The notes: a model not told the origin generated them from the sequence alone. A stretch of DNA of 64,000 bases from Parapedobacter composti (GCF_900112315.1 NZ_FOLL01000016.1:62001-126000); one strand, 5' to 3'; numbered from the stretch's first letter, positions 9,601 through 19,649 are shown. Numbers and translations are program-made.

Positions 9601-10101
9601 GAAGGTACATTGGCTATATACCCGACGAAAGGCTCGGGGGGCAATCTGTACAGTAAAGCGGAATTCGCCGATTTTATCTATCGATTTGAGTTCCGCCTAA
9701 CGCCGGGAGCTAATAATGGAATCGGCATCCGTACTCCAATGGAGGGCGATGCCGCTTACGTGGGCATGGAAATACAGGTGCTTGACGACGGCGCCGATAT
9801 GTATAAGAGTTTGGCGCCTTACCAATATCACGGATCCGTGTATGGCATTATACCTGCAAAAAGGGGATACCTAAAGCCTGTGGGTGAGTGGAATGAGCAA
9901 GAGATTTATATTAAAGGTAACCATATCAGGGTAACGTTGAACGGTACGGTGATTGTGGACGGTGATTTGGCTGAGGCGACCAAGAACGGTACGTTGGATG
10001 GGAAAAACCATCCAGGCTTAGCGCGTAAATCCGGACATATCGCGTTTCTGGGACATGGCTCAGAGGTGCATTTCCGGAATATCCGGGTAAAGCGGTTGTA
10101 G
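6688..10101 (+). CDS. HEAT-repeat protein with two DUF1080 (3-keto-disaccharide hydrolase) domains
   Basis: 1137 residues from the ATG at 6688, which is followed by a Sec signal peptide ending near VYAQQ; earlier in-frame starts overlap the previous stop and would bury it. Residues ~30-725 are a long alpha-solenoid of HEAT-like repeats, Ala-rich with recurring aspartate-alanine-alanine-valine-arginine helices. Two concanavalin-like DUF1080 domains follow: ~731-945 (VSLFNGQDLEGW start) and ~948-1137 (FEVLFDGTDLSAW start). DUF1080 proteins cleave 3-keto-glycosides, matching the oxidoreductase 28 bp upstream. The solenoid may dock the enzyme to a partner or to a glycan. It is followed by a strong bidirectional terminator. 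Confidence 0.88.
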   Translation: MKRSIIYALTAFLIVPVTVYAQQGDNRTTTTKIADLLALQPAETTERFHDAMQQLERFSAAEISALLQQLTPPGTDGNTGAVYAANSYSYHVLSPGKTLQRAAFIEGALDALEVVTDKDVKGFIIQLLQNAGDNSAINTLSAYLYDTYLSEKAARALARIGSDEAGSALLKALPEATGIAEINIINALGFIGYQPAEAAILQKANTTDQNLRRVVIYALSEIGGTASAAVLEQAASASGYAYDPTGATGAYVHYIGRLAENGHVAAARKGAARLFNAASTANQTQTRIAALDALTAINEERQVKALVKAAKDGNGVYRNAALMLLTPYIDGRVSSRLTRGLAKADSRVQVDILHYLGSCNQVSALPEVKKALNADDAAVRLAAVEAYNKLAGDAAAQVLLDRLAASDEDTQEAIKTLLLTSENKELPVLVTHTLAEAKDPKIQVLLLDVLAQREAAESMPVILSLIQGNASAETKTAAYHALPRVARPTDLDKLLELLLSGGNEHNKKVQEALVSSVTRSADKGAYTQRIIDRLNAADGSQKSRFFPVLSGIGGDTALAVVSGFTEHRSDSALYGAAVSALANWTDAAALPRLVELSREKTLGANRLDQVIKGLVQKIGMANVPAEQKVLHLRDAFEVSRTVDQKRAILKALEAYKTYNALMFAGRFLDDEQLKSTAANTVMNIALEDKRFYGADVTALLNKVIGLLSGSESSYLREAIQKHLNELPKGQGYVSLFNGQDLEGWKGLVANPIKRAAMDAKTLAAEQKKADEVMRQGWYVADGVLHFNGKGDNIATLKQYGDFELLVDWKLAKEGKDGDAGIYLRGTPQVQIWDTSRVNVGAQVGSGGLYNNKKHESKPLKVADNPLGEWNTFRIIMVGDRVTVYLNGELVTDSVVLENYWDRSLPIFPKEQIELQAHGTHVSYRDIYIRELPRKEVFKLSDKEKADGFEVLFDGTDLSAWTGNTTAYQISEEGTLAIYPTKGSGGNLYSKAEFADFIYRFEFRLTPGANNGIGIRTPMEGDAAYVGMEIQVLDDGADMYKSLAPYQYHGSVYGIIPAKRGYLKPVGEWNEQEIYIKGNHIRVTLNGTVIVDGDLAEATKNGTLDGKNHPGLARKSGHIAFLGHGSEVHFRNIRVKRL

Positions 10102-10123
10102 TTCGATTCGGTTGTTTGGATCG

Positions 10124-10160
10124 AAAAGGCCGGCAGCGTAATAAACGTTGCCGGCCTTTT
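10124..10160. terminator. Bidirectional terminator between DUF1080 gene and dapA
   Basis: The hairpin has a 15-bp stem (10124-10138 with 10146-10160, one mismatch), GC-rich core GGCCGGC, a 7-base loop, and A4/T4 flanks on either side. It sits between convergent genes. Confidence 0.9.
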
Positions 10161-10174
10161 CTGTCGAATTATTT

Positions 10175-11056
10175 CTAGTTTTCCACTTGCTCCAATTCAC
10201 GGTCAATGCTGGCCACCAATTGCTCGCTGGCTTCCACCAGTGGCAGCCGCACACGGGTACCACAGATTCCCATGCGGGCAAGGATAGCTTTTACACCGGT
10301 AGGGTTACCTTCTGCAAAACACAGTTCGGTAATACGCAGCAATTTGCTGTGGATAGTCCGGGCATCCTGGTAATTTCCTTCCAGGCAAAGACGGGTAAGC
10401 GTAGCCACTGCAGCGGGAAAGGCGTTCCCAACAACCGAAATTACACCTACAGCGCCCAGGGCCATCATCGGTAGCGTCGCCGGATCATCGCCGGAAATCA
10501 AAAGAAAATCTTCTGGTTTATCGCGCATGATTCTGCTGAACTGATCAATACTGCCTGATGCTTCTTTGGTGCCGACAATATTGGGAACTTCCCGGGCAAG
10601 CCTGACCGTCGTCTCGGCCGAAACGTTGCTGCTTGTCCTTCCCGGAACATTGTACAAAATGATGGGTAACGGCGATGCCGTCGCGATGGCTTTATAGTGC
10701 TGATAAATGCCTTCTTGGGTGGGTTTATTATAATACGGACTCACAGACAGGATGGCTGAGTAGCCGCTGGTGTCAAATGTCTCCAATTGATGTAAGGCTT
10801 CGGCGGTGTTATTCCCTCCAATTCCCGCAACCAAAGGAATGCGGCCGTCTGCCTTTTCGGCGGTAAACTGCCACACCGTTTTACGCTCATCCGCTGTTAA
10901 CGTAGCCGTTTCACCGGTAGTTCCCAATGAAACCAAATAATCCGCGCCGCCCTTTATCTGGTGTTCTATAAGCTGCGCGAGTGCGTCATAATCAACCGTT
11001 CCGTCTGTATGAAATGGGGTTACCAATGCTACCCCTGCGCCGTAAAGCTCCTTCAT
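10175..11056 (-). CDS. dapA: 4-hydroxy-tetrahydrodipicolinate synthase
   Basis: 293 residues, the usual DapA length. It condenses pyruvate with aspartate semialdehyde in the lysine/diaminopimelate pathway, in the cytoplasm. Visible active-site features: the Thr-Thr pair in SLGTTGET (46-47), Tyr135 in ILYNVPGR with its Arg140, and the Schiff-base Lys164 in GTKEAS. It follows the DUF6913 gene with a one-base gap, which in turn abuts ligA, so the three probably form one transcript ending at the hairpin 10124-10160. Confidence 0.97.
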   Translation of the reverse strand: MKELYGAGVALVTPFHTDGTVDYDALAQLIEHQIKGGADYLVSLGTTGETATLTADERKTVWQFTAEKADGRIPLVAGIGGNNTAEALHQLETFDTSGYSAILSVSPYYNKPTQEGIYQHYKAIATASPLPIILYNVPGRTSSNVSAETTVRLAREVPNIVGTKEASGSIDQFSRIMRDKPEDFLLISGDDPATLPMMALGAVGVISVVGNAFPAAVATLTRLCLEGNYQDARTIHSKLLRITELCFAEGNPTGVKAILARMGICGTRVRLPLVEASEQLVASIDRELEQVEN

Positions 11057-11057
11057 G

Positions 11058-11594
11058 TCATTGTATTTTTCCTAAATAATGTTTTATTGCTGTTAATAAT
11101 GTGGTGCTGTTCCCCAATTCGCCCTTTATCATCCATCCATAACCATCGCTAAGCACGCGGTTATACCGCCCGATACGGAATGCCGCCTTGGCCTTGATGG
11201 ATGCATAATCCAGTGGCAGGCAGGTATCATCTGCGCACAGGTTCAGCAAAAGGTCAAAATTAACAGAAATAAATGATTTTATCGCATGCCCTTTGGGAAT
11301 GAAGTTCCAGGTTAGGTCTGCCGGCCCCAACAGTGTCAAGTTGAGCTGGGGTGGGATATCCATCCCAAATTCCGAAAATCCTAATATGCTGCAGGTTTTG
11401 CCGTCTTTCTGAAGTCGGTTGGCCAGATCAGTTATCCACGCCAAATCTTCATACCGCTGCAACGGAATCAATACGGCGATGTGTTGGGCCTCCCGATAGC
11501 TTACTGAACGCGGCGGTATATCGGACTGCTTTTTCATTGTACGACACAGCCACTGCTTCCCGGTTTTATGGCGTATAGCCACTAAAAAACGCAT
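11058..11594 (-). CDS. DUF6913-like conserved protein
   Basis: 178 residues from the ATG at 11594; a TTG at 11603 would overlap the ligA stop. No catalytic motif is apparent. The central part reads like an alpha/beta fold (HIAVLIPLQRYEDLAWITDL, then a hydrophobic VNFDLLLNLC strand, then IGRYN). It resembles a Bacteroidota family annotated DUF6913 that often sits beside dapA, as here. Function unknown. It is squeezed between ligA (5-base gap) and dapA (1-base gap), so it is translated from the same mRNA. Confidence 0.75.
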   Translation of the reverse strand: MRFLVAIRHKTGKQWLCRTMKKQSDIPPRSVSYREAQHIAVLIPLQRYEDLAWITDLANRLQKDGKTCSILGFSEFGMDIPPQLNLTLLGPADLTWNFIPKGHAIKSFISVNFDLLLNLCADDTCLPLDYASIKAKAAFRIGRYNRVLSDGYGWMIKGELGNSTTLLTAIKHYLGKIQ

Positions 11595-11599
11595 AATGT

Positions 11600-13651
<2,052 letters not shown>

Positions 13652-14386
13652 TTATTCCTCCAACTTACTCCATATTTCATAAATAGGGTTACCGGTGGAG
13701 CTCAATCCGGAGTGGTGCCATTGTCCGTCTTCAATTTTTCCATCGAATGTAAGTGAAGCACCTACGCGGCTGTTATCGCGTGAAAAGAATTCGATATGTT
13801 CCGTGTATTTGCCGTTTTCGAAGGTATACGTGCCGCCCCCCGTTCCTGAAAATTCGCCGGTTTTGATATTGATGGCCACCCATTGGAAGCGTTTGCCGCT
13901 CAATATCTTCAGCGTACGGCGGTCGCGCAGCGGCATTTGGCCCATGTCTTCGCCTTGTTTCCGTCCGGTAATACGCCATACGCCCGCCATCGGCCCTTCA
14001 TTACTGTCAATCCGGCGCCAGGCGGCCCGTGTTCCCGAGAGGTTTGTCGTTAATGTGCCGCTCACTTTGTATTCAAATGTGCTGGGCTGGCCCAGCCAGG
14101 TAGCTATGGGAGTCTTATTTGCAACATTTTCCGTATCGTACTGCCAGGTGATGATGAGTTTATCACCCTCGGTCGTATAGGTGCCGCCTCTGGTTGCTAT
14201 GAACTTTTTGTTTTTAATGTCAAATGTGCTATGTGATACATAACCGTCTACGAACACGGCGGTCTGCTCGATTTCGCCTTGTTGCGTATGCCATGCGCCT
14301 GATAAAGCGTCGGCCTGAAGTGCATTGCTGTTCAAGCTGGTCAATAAGCCAACCATTACAAAAAAAACTGGGACAGGACTTTTCAT
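13652..14386 (-). CDS. Secreted DUF4488-like protein with two related domains
   Basis: 244 residues with a Sec signal peptide (cleavage near SNALQADA). The rest appears to be two copies of one lipocalin-like beta-barrel unit: SGAWHTQQGE ... GGTYTTEGDKLIITWQYDT in the first half and AGVWRITGRKQGED ... GGGTYTFENGKYTEHIEFF in the second. The GGTYTxExGK pattern resembles DUF4488. It is probably periplasmic and of unknown function. It lies 18 bp upstream of ligA on the same strand, so some read-through is possible, although the two products are unrelated. Confidence 0.72.
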   Translation of the reverse strand: MKSPVPVFFVMVGLLTSLNSNALQADALSGAWHTQQGEIEQTAVFVDGYVSHSTFDIKNKKFIATRGGTYTTEGDKLIITWQYDTENVANKTPIATWLGQPSTFEYKVSGTLTTNLSGTRAAWRRIDSNEGPMAGVWRITGRKQGEDMGQMPLRDRRTLKILSGKRFQWVAINIKTGEFSGTGGGTYTFENGKYTEHIEFFSRDNSRVGASLTFDGKIEDGQWHHSGLSSTGNPIYEIWSKLEE

Positions 14387-14463
14387 GTGGTTATTAAGGG
14401 TTTGTTATTCTTACGCTTAAAAATACAACTATCCTCAAAAAAAGTTGTAATGTATTCGGGATG

Positions 14464-15495
14464 TTACAAAAAGCGCTTTGCGTTGAGCTGACTGAAACGG
14501 GTTTTTGCCGACATGTAGAATGCCCAAACAATGCTTCCACGATACCAGCCTGTGTCATTTGGCGGGCGGCTATACGATACTCTTTTACGGGCAGTTTTAA
14601 AGAAATCCAGAAAAAAACGTTGGTGTGCGCGGCTTACGGCCCACGCATCGCGGAATCTACCAGTAAGAGCGAACCTGACCATCGCTATAAGGTCGATCCA
14701 CATGCGGGCGAATATGGCCCACGTGGCTTTACCCACCGGAAGATTTTTCTGTAACGTGAACAAGCTATTGCGGAAGTTAAGGTATGTTTTTCGGGGGTTC
14801 TGGACGTCCAGGGTACCACCTCCCACATGGTAAACCACCGACTGCGGGCAGTAGCCGATACGGTATCCCATCCGCTTTAGTCGCCAGCAAAGGTCTATTT
14901 CTTCCATATGGGCAAAAAAATCCGCGTCAAACCCCCCGGATGCTTCCCAACAGGAACGCCGGATGAAAAAGGCGGCCCCGCTTGCCCAAAATATATCGCA
15001 GGGTGTATCATACTGTCCATCGTCAGGCTCAACCACATGGAGTATTCGGCCCCGGCAAAACGGAAAACCATAGCTGTCCATATAGCCGCCGGCGGCGCCG
15101 GCATGTTCAAAATAGTTACGGTGATAACACGATCGGATTTTCGGCTGTGCTGCTGCCATATCCGGATTGGCTTCCAGCAGAGCAATCACAGGATTAATCC
15201 AGTTTGGTGTCACCTCCACATCAGAGTTGAGCAACACAAAATAGTCAGCGTCAACCTGTTTCAGCACTTCATTATACCCGCCCGCAAAACCCAGGTTCTG
15301 CCGATTGCGGATGATCCGGACGGTTGGAAAGTGGGTGGTTACAAATGTGATTGAATCATCCGTCGATCCGTTGTCTCCAACCACAAACTGCACCTGTGGA
15401 TAGGTACTGTTGTATACCGACGGTAGAAATTTCTCCAGGAAAAATCTACCGTTCCAATTGAGGATAACCACGGCTACTTTCGGATGCTGTTTCAT
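14464..15495 (-). CDS. Family 2 glycosyltransferase
   Basis: 343 residues. A GT-A fold is seen from the start (VAVVILNWNGRFFLEKFLPS), with the nucleotide-binding DNGSTDDS motif, LLNSDVEVTP in the DxD position, and the HMEEIDLCWRLKRMGY acceptor-site segment with the ED-like acidic pair. The layout matches rhamnosyltransferase-like GT2 enzymes that build surface polysaccharide or lipopolysaccharide. Its start overlaps the stop of the acyltransferase gene by four bases (ATGA), so the two are translationally coupled; both act on the cell envelope. Sugar donor unknown. Confidence 0.92.
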   Translation of the reverse strand: MKQHPKVAVVILNWNGRFFLEKFLPSVYNSTYPQVQFVVGDNGSTDDSITFVTTHFPTVRIIRNRQNLGFAGGYNEVLKQVDADYFVLLNSDVEVTPNWINPVIALLEANPDMAAAQPKIRSCYHRNYFEHAGAAGGYMDSYGFPFCRGRILHVVEPDDGQYDTPCDIFWASGAAFFIRRSCWEASGGFDADFFAHMEEIDLCWRLKRMGYRIGYCPQSVVYHVGGGTLDVQNPRKTYLNFRNSLFTLQKNLPVGKATWAIFARMWIDLIAMVRFALTGRFRDAWAVSRAHQRFFLDFFKTARKRVSYSRPPNDTGWYRGSIVWAFYMSAKTRFSQLNAKRFL

Positions 15496-16358
15496 GGTTT
15501 AGGTGTTCGTTTCCACCGCCGGTGTGACCACAGCCACAAATGAGGTTTTTGGCGTATGATGTTCTCGGTAAATTGATTGTAGACGTCCGTTATGCTGTGG
15601 TTAGCCATTTGCTCCGGGTGTTCCACCAAGGTGGTGAACGTGCAGCTGTAATGCCCGCGTTTAATGCGGTCGATATGGCAAAATACGACAGGGAAACCGG
15701 TCATCTTCGCAATTCTCTCGGCCCCCGTATAGACCAATGTATCCCGGTTAAGGAACCGGATAAAATAATCGGAATCGGCATGTCCGGGGGTCTGATCAGC
15801 CACAAATATGCTGATATGTGGTTGGTTCCGGTAGGCAACGATTTTGCGCAGTGTTTGTTTCATAGGGACCATGATGGCGTTGAACCGGCTTCTTATAGCG
15901 TTATAAATGGTGTTTACCGCCTGATTGCGCAACGGCTTGTAAATGATAAGCACGGGGTTGTCGGTGAGCAAGCTCAGCCGGTGGATACCCAATTCCCAGT
16001 TCCCATAGTGCGCCGTTACACCTACGATACCTTTGCCGGCCGCGAAATGCCTTTCCAATTCTTCGGGGTTCTGAATCGCCATACGCCGTTTTACCGATTC
16101 GGCACTTATGCTGCGCATCTTGATGGCTTCCACGATCAGGTCGGGCAGAAAGCGGTAGAACTGGCGGGCTATCTTCATCCGTTCTTTTTCCGTCTTTTCC
16201 GGAAAGGCACCGCGGAGATTTTCTTTTACTACTTTTTTCCGATAGGAAACCACGTAATATAGAACCACAAAGAGAATATCAGACAGGACATAAACCGCCC
16301 AAAAGGGCAACAAGGATATGACGTAAATAAAAAAAGACAGTACGTAGGTTTTTCGCAT
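15492..16358 (-). CDS. LpxL/HtrB-family lysophospholipid (lipid A) acyltransferase
   Basis: 288 residues from ATG 16358; a TTG at 16367 is also in frame. One N-terminal membrane anchor (YVLSFFIYVISLLPFWAVYVL) is followed by the acyltransferase fold with the catalytic HX4E box (HYGNWE) and a conserved FVADQTPG segment. LpxL/HtrB enzymes add secondary acyl chains to lipid A at the inner membrane; Bacteroidota homologs also include ornithine- and serine-lipid acyltransferases, so the acceptor is open. Coupled to the glycosyltransferase by a 4-base overlap and divergent from the WbqC gene. Confidence 0.9.
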   Translation of the reverse strand: MRKTYVLSFFIYVISLLPFWAVYVLSDILFVVLYYVVSYRKKVVKENLRGAFPEKTEKERMKIARQFYRFLPDLIVEAIKMRSISAESVKRRMAIQNPEELERHFAAGKGIVGVTAHYGNWELGIHRLSLLTDNPVLIIYKPLRNQAVNTIYNAIRSRFNAIMVPMKQTLRKIVAYRNQPHISIFVADQTPGHADSDYFIRFLNRDTLVYTGAERIAKMTGFPVVFCHIDRIKRGHYSCTFTTLVEHPEQMANHSITDVYNQFTENIIRQKPHLWLWSHRRWKRTPKP

Positions 16359-16442
16359 TACAGCCAAAGATCATGCATGACGCTGCAAATATCCTTAAAT
16401 TTAAGTTATTTTGCAGGATTAAAAAGTAGATTTCTCGTGATA

Positions 16443-17054
16443 ATGGATACCCCACTCGTTTTACCGGCATGTTACTTGCCGCCGATAGTTTACTTCCACG
16501 CCATTTTGTCGTCCGAAAAGCCGATTTTGCTGGATGGCTTTGAGCATTACCCCAAACAGACCTACCGTACCCGTGCGTCGATTTATTCGGCTAACGGAAA
16601 ACTTGATCTCATCATACCGGTACACCGGGGTAATTCCGGTCATATTCCGATGCGCGACGTGCGGATCAATTACGAGGCCGATTGGCAGCGCTTGCATTGG
16701 ATGAGCCTTCAGACCGCATACCGCAGCGCCGCTTATTTCGAATACTACGAGGATGATTTCGCGCCATTTTACCAGCAACGGTATGAACGGCTGTTTGATT
16801 ACAATGCGGCACTACTCGAATTGCTGCTGCGGCTCCTGAAGATAGACCGGCAAGTCGGGTTTACCGACAGCTATCGCCAGGACTATGCGGCTGAGTTGGA
16901 CTTCAGGCAAGTTATTCATCCGAAAAAGTCATACCCCGAAACGGAGGTACATCCATATTACCAGGTGTTCGGAAACAAACACGGCTTCATCCCGAATTTG
17001 AGCATCGTGGATTTATTGTTCAACCACGGTCCGCAGAGTAAAAGGTATCTATGA
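16443..17054 (+). CDS. WbqC family protein
   Basis: 203 residues. The ATG at 16443 is chosen because the family start (VLPACYLPPIVYF) follows directly; the longer frame from 16377 adds an unrelated tail. Family signatures: a DGFEHYPKQTYRTRASI stretch, IIPVHRG, and a C-terminal NLSIVDLLFNHGP. WbqC-like proteins occur in O-antigen loci and are suspected transferases, but the reaction is unproven. The neighbour acyltransferase and glycosyltransferase agree with envelope biosynthesis. The stop overlaps the first base of a terminator-like hairpin. Confidence 0.88.
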   Translation: MDTPLVLPACYLPPIVYFHAILSSEKPILLDGFEHYPKQTYRTRASIYSANGKLDLIIPVHRGNSGHIPMRDVRINYEADWQRLHWMSLQTAYRSAAYFEYYEDDFAPFYQQRYERLFDYNAALLELLLRLLKIDRQVGFTDSYRQDYAAELDFRQVIHPKKSYPETEVHPYYQVFGNKHGFIPNLSIVDLLFNHGPQSKRYL

Positions 17055-17093
17055 GGCCTAAAACTTTTTGCCGGATTGTTTGTTTTTAGGCCT
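17054..17093 (+). terminator. Terminator hairpin after the WbqC gene
   Basis: The 10-bp stem AGGCCTAAAA/TTTTAGGCCT (17054-17063 with 17084-17093) encloses a 20-base loop. The hairpin overlaps the stop codon and precedes the next gene by about 20 bp. The loop is long and no pure T tract follows, so it may be partial or attenuating. Confidence 0.5.
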
Positions 17094-17115
17094 GTTAACC
17101 AATGGCAGAAACCGT

Positions 17116-17775
17116 ATGCAGCTATTGAAACGATGTTTTCCGTTTTTCCTATTATGTTGTGTGTTCACTGCGGCCGCAGTGGCACAGGAAGGCAGCGACA
17201 CCCTGCATCACCGCAAGGTGTATGTAACCAGCGGCCTTGGATGGGGGCTGGCCGTCGGAGCCACTAACGACATATTGAAGGCTAAATTTTCCAACAGTCT
17301 GGGGCTGGATATTTCGTTGAGAAACCGTCATTACTTTGTTTATCCATCACTTGATTTCCTGGCGTTTGAATATAATCAGCACGAGGATGATCCGCAGTAT
17401 GCGCACCGGCTGGAGCAGGGGAGAAGCAACTTCTATGTACTTAATCTTGCGGGTGGGATGCGTAAGCAGCTCGGTAAGCTTAATGTCTACGCTTTTGCTG
17501 GTCCGGGAGCTGCCGTGGTGGTAGAACCACGGGCGCGTTTGTCGGCCGCGGATCAAAAGATTGTCATTGAAAATAAAAGCCAGTTTACACCTACCGTCCG
17601 GGGCGGGATGGGGGCCGATTACCGGATTGGCGGATTCTTTCTGTTTGCGGAAACCGGCTGGCTCCATCATTTTAGGAATATACAAAAACGCCCGGTCAAC
17701 ATCGTCTCCCTCTACGGTGGGTTGAAGACGGATGTGACCAGGCTCAAAGACAGTGCGATCGGATTATTTCGCTGA
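17116..17775 (+). CDS. Outer-membrane beta-barrel protein
   Basis: 219 residues from ATG 17116, which opens a Sec signal peptide (cleavage near AAAVAQEG). The mature part alternates short amphipathic strands typical of an 8-strand barrel (VYVTSGLGWGLAVGAT, HYFVYPSLDFLAFEYN, NLAGGMRKQLGKLNVYAFAG, VRGGMGADYRIGGFFLFAETGW). It resembles the OmpA/PorT-like barrels common in Bacteroidota. Role unknown. Its 3' end overlaps the convergent lipoprotein gene by 12 bases. Confidence 0.75.
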   Translation: MQLLKRCFPFFLLCCVFTAAAVAQEGSDTLHHRKVYVTSGLGWGLAVGATNDILKAKFSNSLGLDISLRNRHYFVYPSLDFLAFEYNQHEDDPQYAHRLEQGRSNFYVLNLAGGMRKQLGKLNVYAFAGPGAAVVVEPRARLSAADQKIVIENKSQFTPTVRGGMGADYRIGGFFLFAETGWLHHFRNIQKRPVNIVSLYGGLKTDVTRLKDSAIGLFR

Positions 17776-18405
17776 AACGCTGAGTTCGACCACCTCAACA
17801 TCGATGGAGTCGAATAGTTTATGAGACGACTTCAGCTCTTGTTCGGGCTTTACTTCGTCAAGCAAGCGCACATCCACGGCCCGTTGTTTGACGATGTCCA
17901 ATTTACCTCCCAAGCAGGGATTGTTGGTTTCGAGATCCCCGCCGTTGAAGCTCGTGATAACCGCAAATCCATCTAAACTATTGTAAAAATTGGTCATCGT
18001 AATCGGCATGAAATTGTTGTATTGCTTCACTTCATTCAGCGTTGAACCCACTCTCAGGCCTTCAGCGGTTTGGTACGGTCCGAAGTTGTTAGCAACGGCA
18101 ATTTTCGTGATGGTGTTGTACGGTTCCTGCTGTTCAGCCCAATATACGGTAATTTCCTCCGCTTCATTGGGGAACACCCTGGTGATGTGTACCGTGCTGC
18201 CGTCTACCTCTGCGGTACCGTTTTCTAGTTTGTCGGCACCGATGGCACTATCCAATGCGGCGTATGAGTAACTGAGTTTAACCGGGCCGATCCCCTCGCA
18301 GGTAATGGCATTTGGGTCTACAGAGGCCTCTTCTTGTTTCTTTTGCCCTTGTTGGCAGGCTGTGACTACCAAACCGATTAGGGCGATACTGAGCAGTTTG
18401 TTCAT
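17764..18405 (-). CDS. Lipoprotein of unknown function
   Basis: 213 residues with a lipoprotein signal (LVVTAC, Cys17) followed by a short charged linker. The mature part has an IGPVKLSYSYAAL start and a repeated pattern of short strands with GLRVGSTLNEVK in the middle, a stretch often found in periplasmic proteins that check calcium or peptide ligands, but I do not recognise the family. Convergent with, and overlapping by 12 bases, the barrel gene; divergent from coaD. Confidence 0.65.
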   Translation of the reverse strand: MNKLLSIALIGLVVTACQQGQKKQEEASVDPNAITCEGIGPVKLSYSYAALDSAIGADKLENGTAEVDGSTVHITRVFPNEAEEITVYWAEQQEPYNTITKIAVANNFGPYQTAEGLRVGSTLNEVKQYNNFMPITMTNFYNSLDGFAVITSFNGGDLETNNPCLGGKLDIVKQRAVDVRLLDEVKPEQELKSSHKLFDSIDVEVVELSVSAK

Positions 18406-18496
18406 GGTGATTATAATAATAAGTTTACTAGTTTGCCGCTAAATTAGAAAAATAAACCGGTATTGGAACAATAAGAAACGAAAGATGGGCGTTTGC

Positions 18497-18527
18497 TTGT
18501 GTCTGATGGTCAAAATACCTAATTTTG
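18497..18527 (+). promoter_or_regulatory. Promoter for coaD
   Basis: TTG at 18497-18499, a 20-base spacer and TAATTTTG at 18520-18527 fit the Bacteroidota TTG-N19..20-TAnnTTTG pattern. The ATG of coaD follows 18 bases after the -7 box. Confidence 0.65.
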
Positions 18528-18545
18528 AGAAAAGAAAAATAATAC

Positions 18546-19028
18546 ATGAACATCGCCGTTTTCCCCGGTTCTTTTGATCCCATTACCAACGCACATGTCG
18601 CCATTGTTGATAGAGCGCTGGGCCTGTTTAACAAGATTTATGTGGCAGTAGGGGTTAACACCACAAAAAAGGGTTTTTTTGATCACGATCGGCGTCTGGA
18701 TATCATCAGGGAAACCTTTTCAGGTTATGGCGGGGCTGTGGAACCGGTACGGTTCGAGGGATTAACGGTCGATTTTTGCCGCAAAGTGGGGGCACGCTAT
18801 ATTTTAAGGGGCATGCGCAATACGGCCGACTTCGAATTTGAAAAGGCCATCGCCCTGAATAATGCCGTGCTCGCACCGGATATCGAAACGGTGTTTCTCA
18901 TGAGCAGCAGTGGACTAGCCCATATTTCGTCTACCATTATCAGGGAGATATTGACAAATAACGGTGACGTCAGCCAACTCGTACCGGCAGCGGTAACAAG
19001 AGCGATGGAGGAGAGAGATAGCCTATAG
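18546..19028 (+). CDS. coaD: Phosphopantetheine adenylyltransferase
   Basis: 160 residues, normal for CoaD, which makes dephospho-CoA from ATP and 4'-phosphopantetheine. Nucleotidyltransferase motif: FPGSFDPITNAH; the usual (T/H)xGH reads T14-N-A-H17, so the Gly is Ala while both catalytic-type residues remain. The second motif ISSTIIREI near the C-terminus (ATP gamma-phosphate binding) is present, as is ILRGMRNTADFEFE. Own promoter upstream; convergent with the NUDIX gene with an 11-base gap. Confidence 0.96.
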   Translation: MNIAVFPGSFDPITNAHVAIVDRALGLFNKIYVAVGVNTTKKGFFDHDRRLDIIRETFSGYGGAVEPVRFEGLTVDFCRKVGARYILRGMRNTADFEFEKAIALNNAVLAPDIETVFLMSSSGLAHISSTIIREILTNNGDVSQLVPAAVTRAMEERDSL

Positions 19029-19039
19029 CCGAAATCTAC

Positions 19040-19627
19040 TTATTGTTGAATCGTATCTAATATATCTTCTATTAAGGGATACGTATTTTCCCTGATTTTA
19101 GTGAATTTTTCTTTGGCTAACCAGATTGCTTCCGTAATATCTTCTTCAACCTGGGGCTTAAGTTTGGGAATTTTGTTTACGCCCATCTCATACCAGTTGG
19201 TTTTTTTGAGCACCAATTCGCCTTTCATCTGGTACGCATGGTAGGTAGTTAGGATCTTCTGCCCCAAATAATCCACTTTAATGCCGCATTCTTCCGATAC
19301 TTCCCGCACCGCTGCCTTCTTCATGGATTCGCCTTCATCCACTTTCCCCTTTGGCAGATCCCATTTGCCAAGCCGGTGTATGAAAAGATAACTGCCCTCC
19401 CCATTCTTTACCAGGCCGCCCGAGGCTTTAATTAATCTGACCTTTTTTTTAATTACATGGAGAATCTCTTTGGGTTTTTCTATTAAAATGAAAAATGTGA
19501 CAAAAAAACCACTGCTTTTTGTTTGTTTGAAAAGTTTTTCAAAGTCAAATTCTTGATGGTCAATTGTTTGAAAGTTGGTAAGGTTTTTGGGTATAAAATC
19601 TGCCAAGACGAGAACAGATTGGTTCAT
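19040..19627 (-). CDS. NUDIX hydrolase
   Basis: 195 residues from the ATG at 19627, preferred since longer frames run across the pyrE start. The NUDIX box is complete: G-X5-E-X7-REVSEECG within the segment that begins GKVDEGES (about residues 108-130). The N-terminal ~75 residues are an extra region with FVTFFILIEK. NUDIX enzymes cleave nucleoside diphosphates linked to another group; the substrate cannot be deduced. Divergent from pyrE with 22 bp between starts, so the two promoters overlap. Confidence 0.88.
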   Translation of the reverse strand: MNQSVLVLADFIPKNLTNFQTIDHQEFDFEKLFKQTKSSGFFVTFFILIEKPKEILHVIKKKVRLIKASGGLVKNGEGSYLFIHRLGKWDLPKGKVDEGESMKKAAVREVSEECGIKVDYLGQKILTTYHAYQMKGELVLKKTNWYEMGVNKIPKLKPQVEEDITEAIWLAKEKFTKIRENTYPLIEDILDTIQQ

Positions 19628-19645
19628 ATAAATTTTATAGATTTG
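19619..19645 (+). promoter_or_regulatory. Promoter for pyrE, nearly leaderless
   Basis: TAGATTTG at 19638-19645 fits TAnnTTTG; only four bases (CGCC) separate it from the ATG at 19650. A TTG at 19619-19621 lies 16 bases upstream, shorter than usual. If correct, the mRNA would begin at or next to the start codon. Confidence 0.5.
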
Positions 19646-19649
19646 CGCC

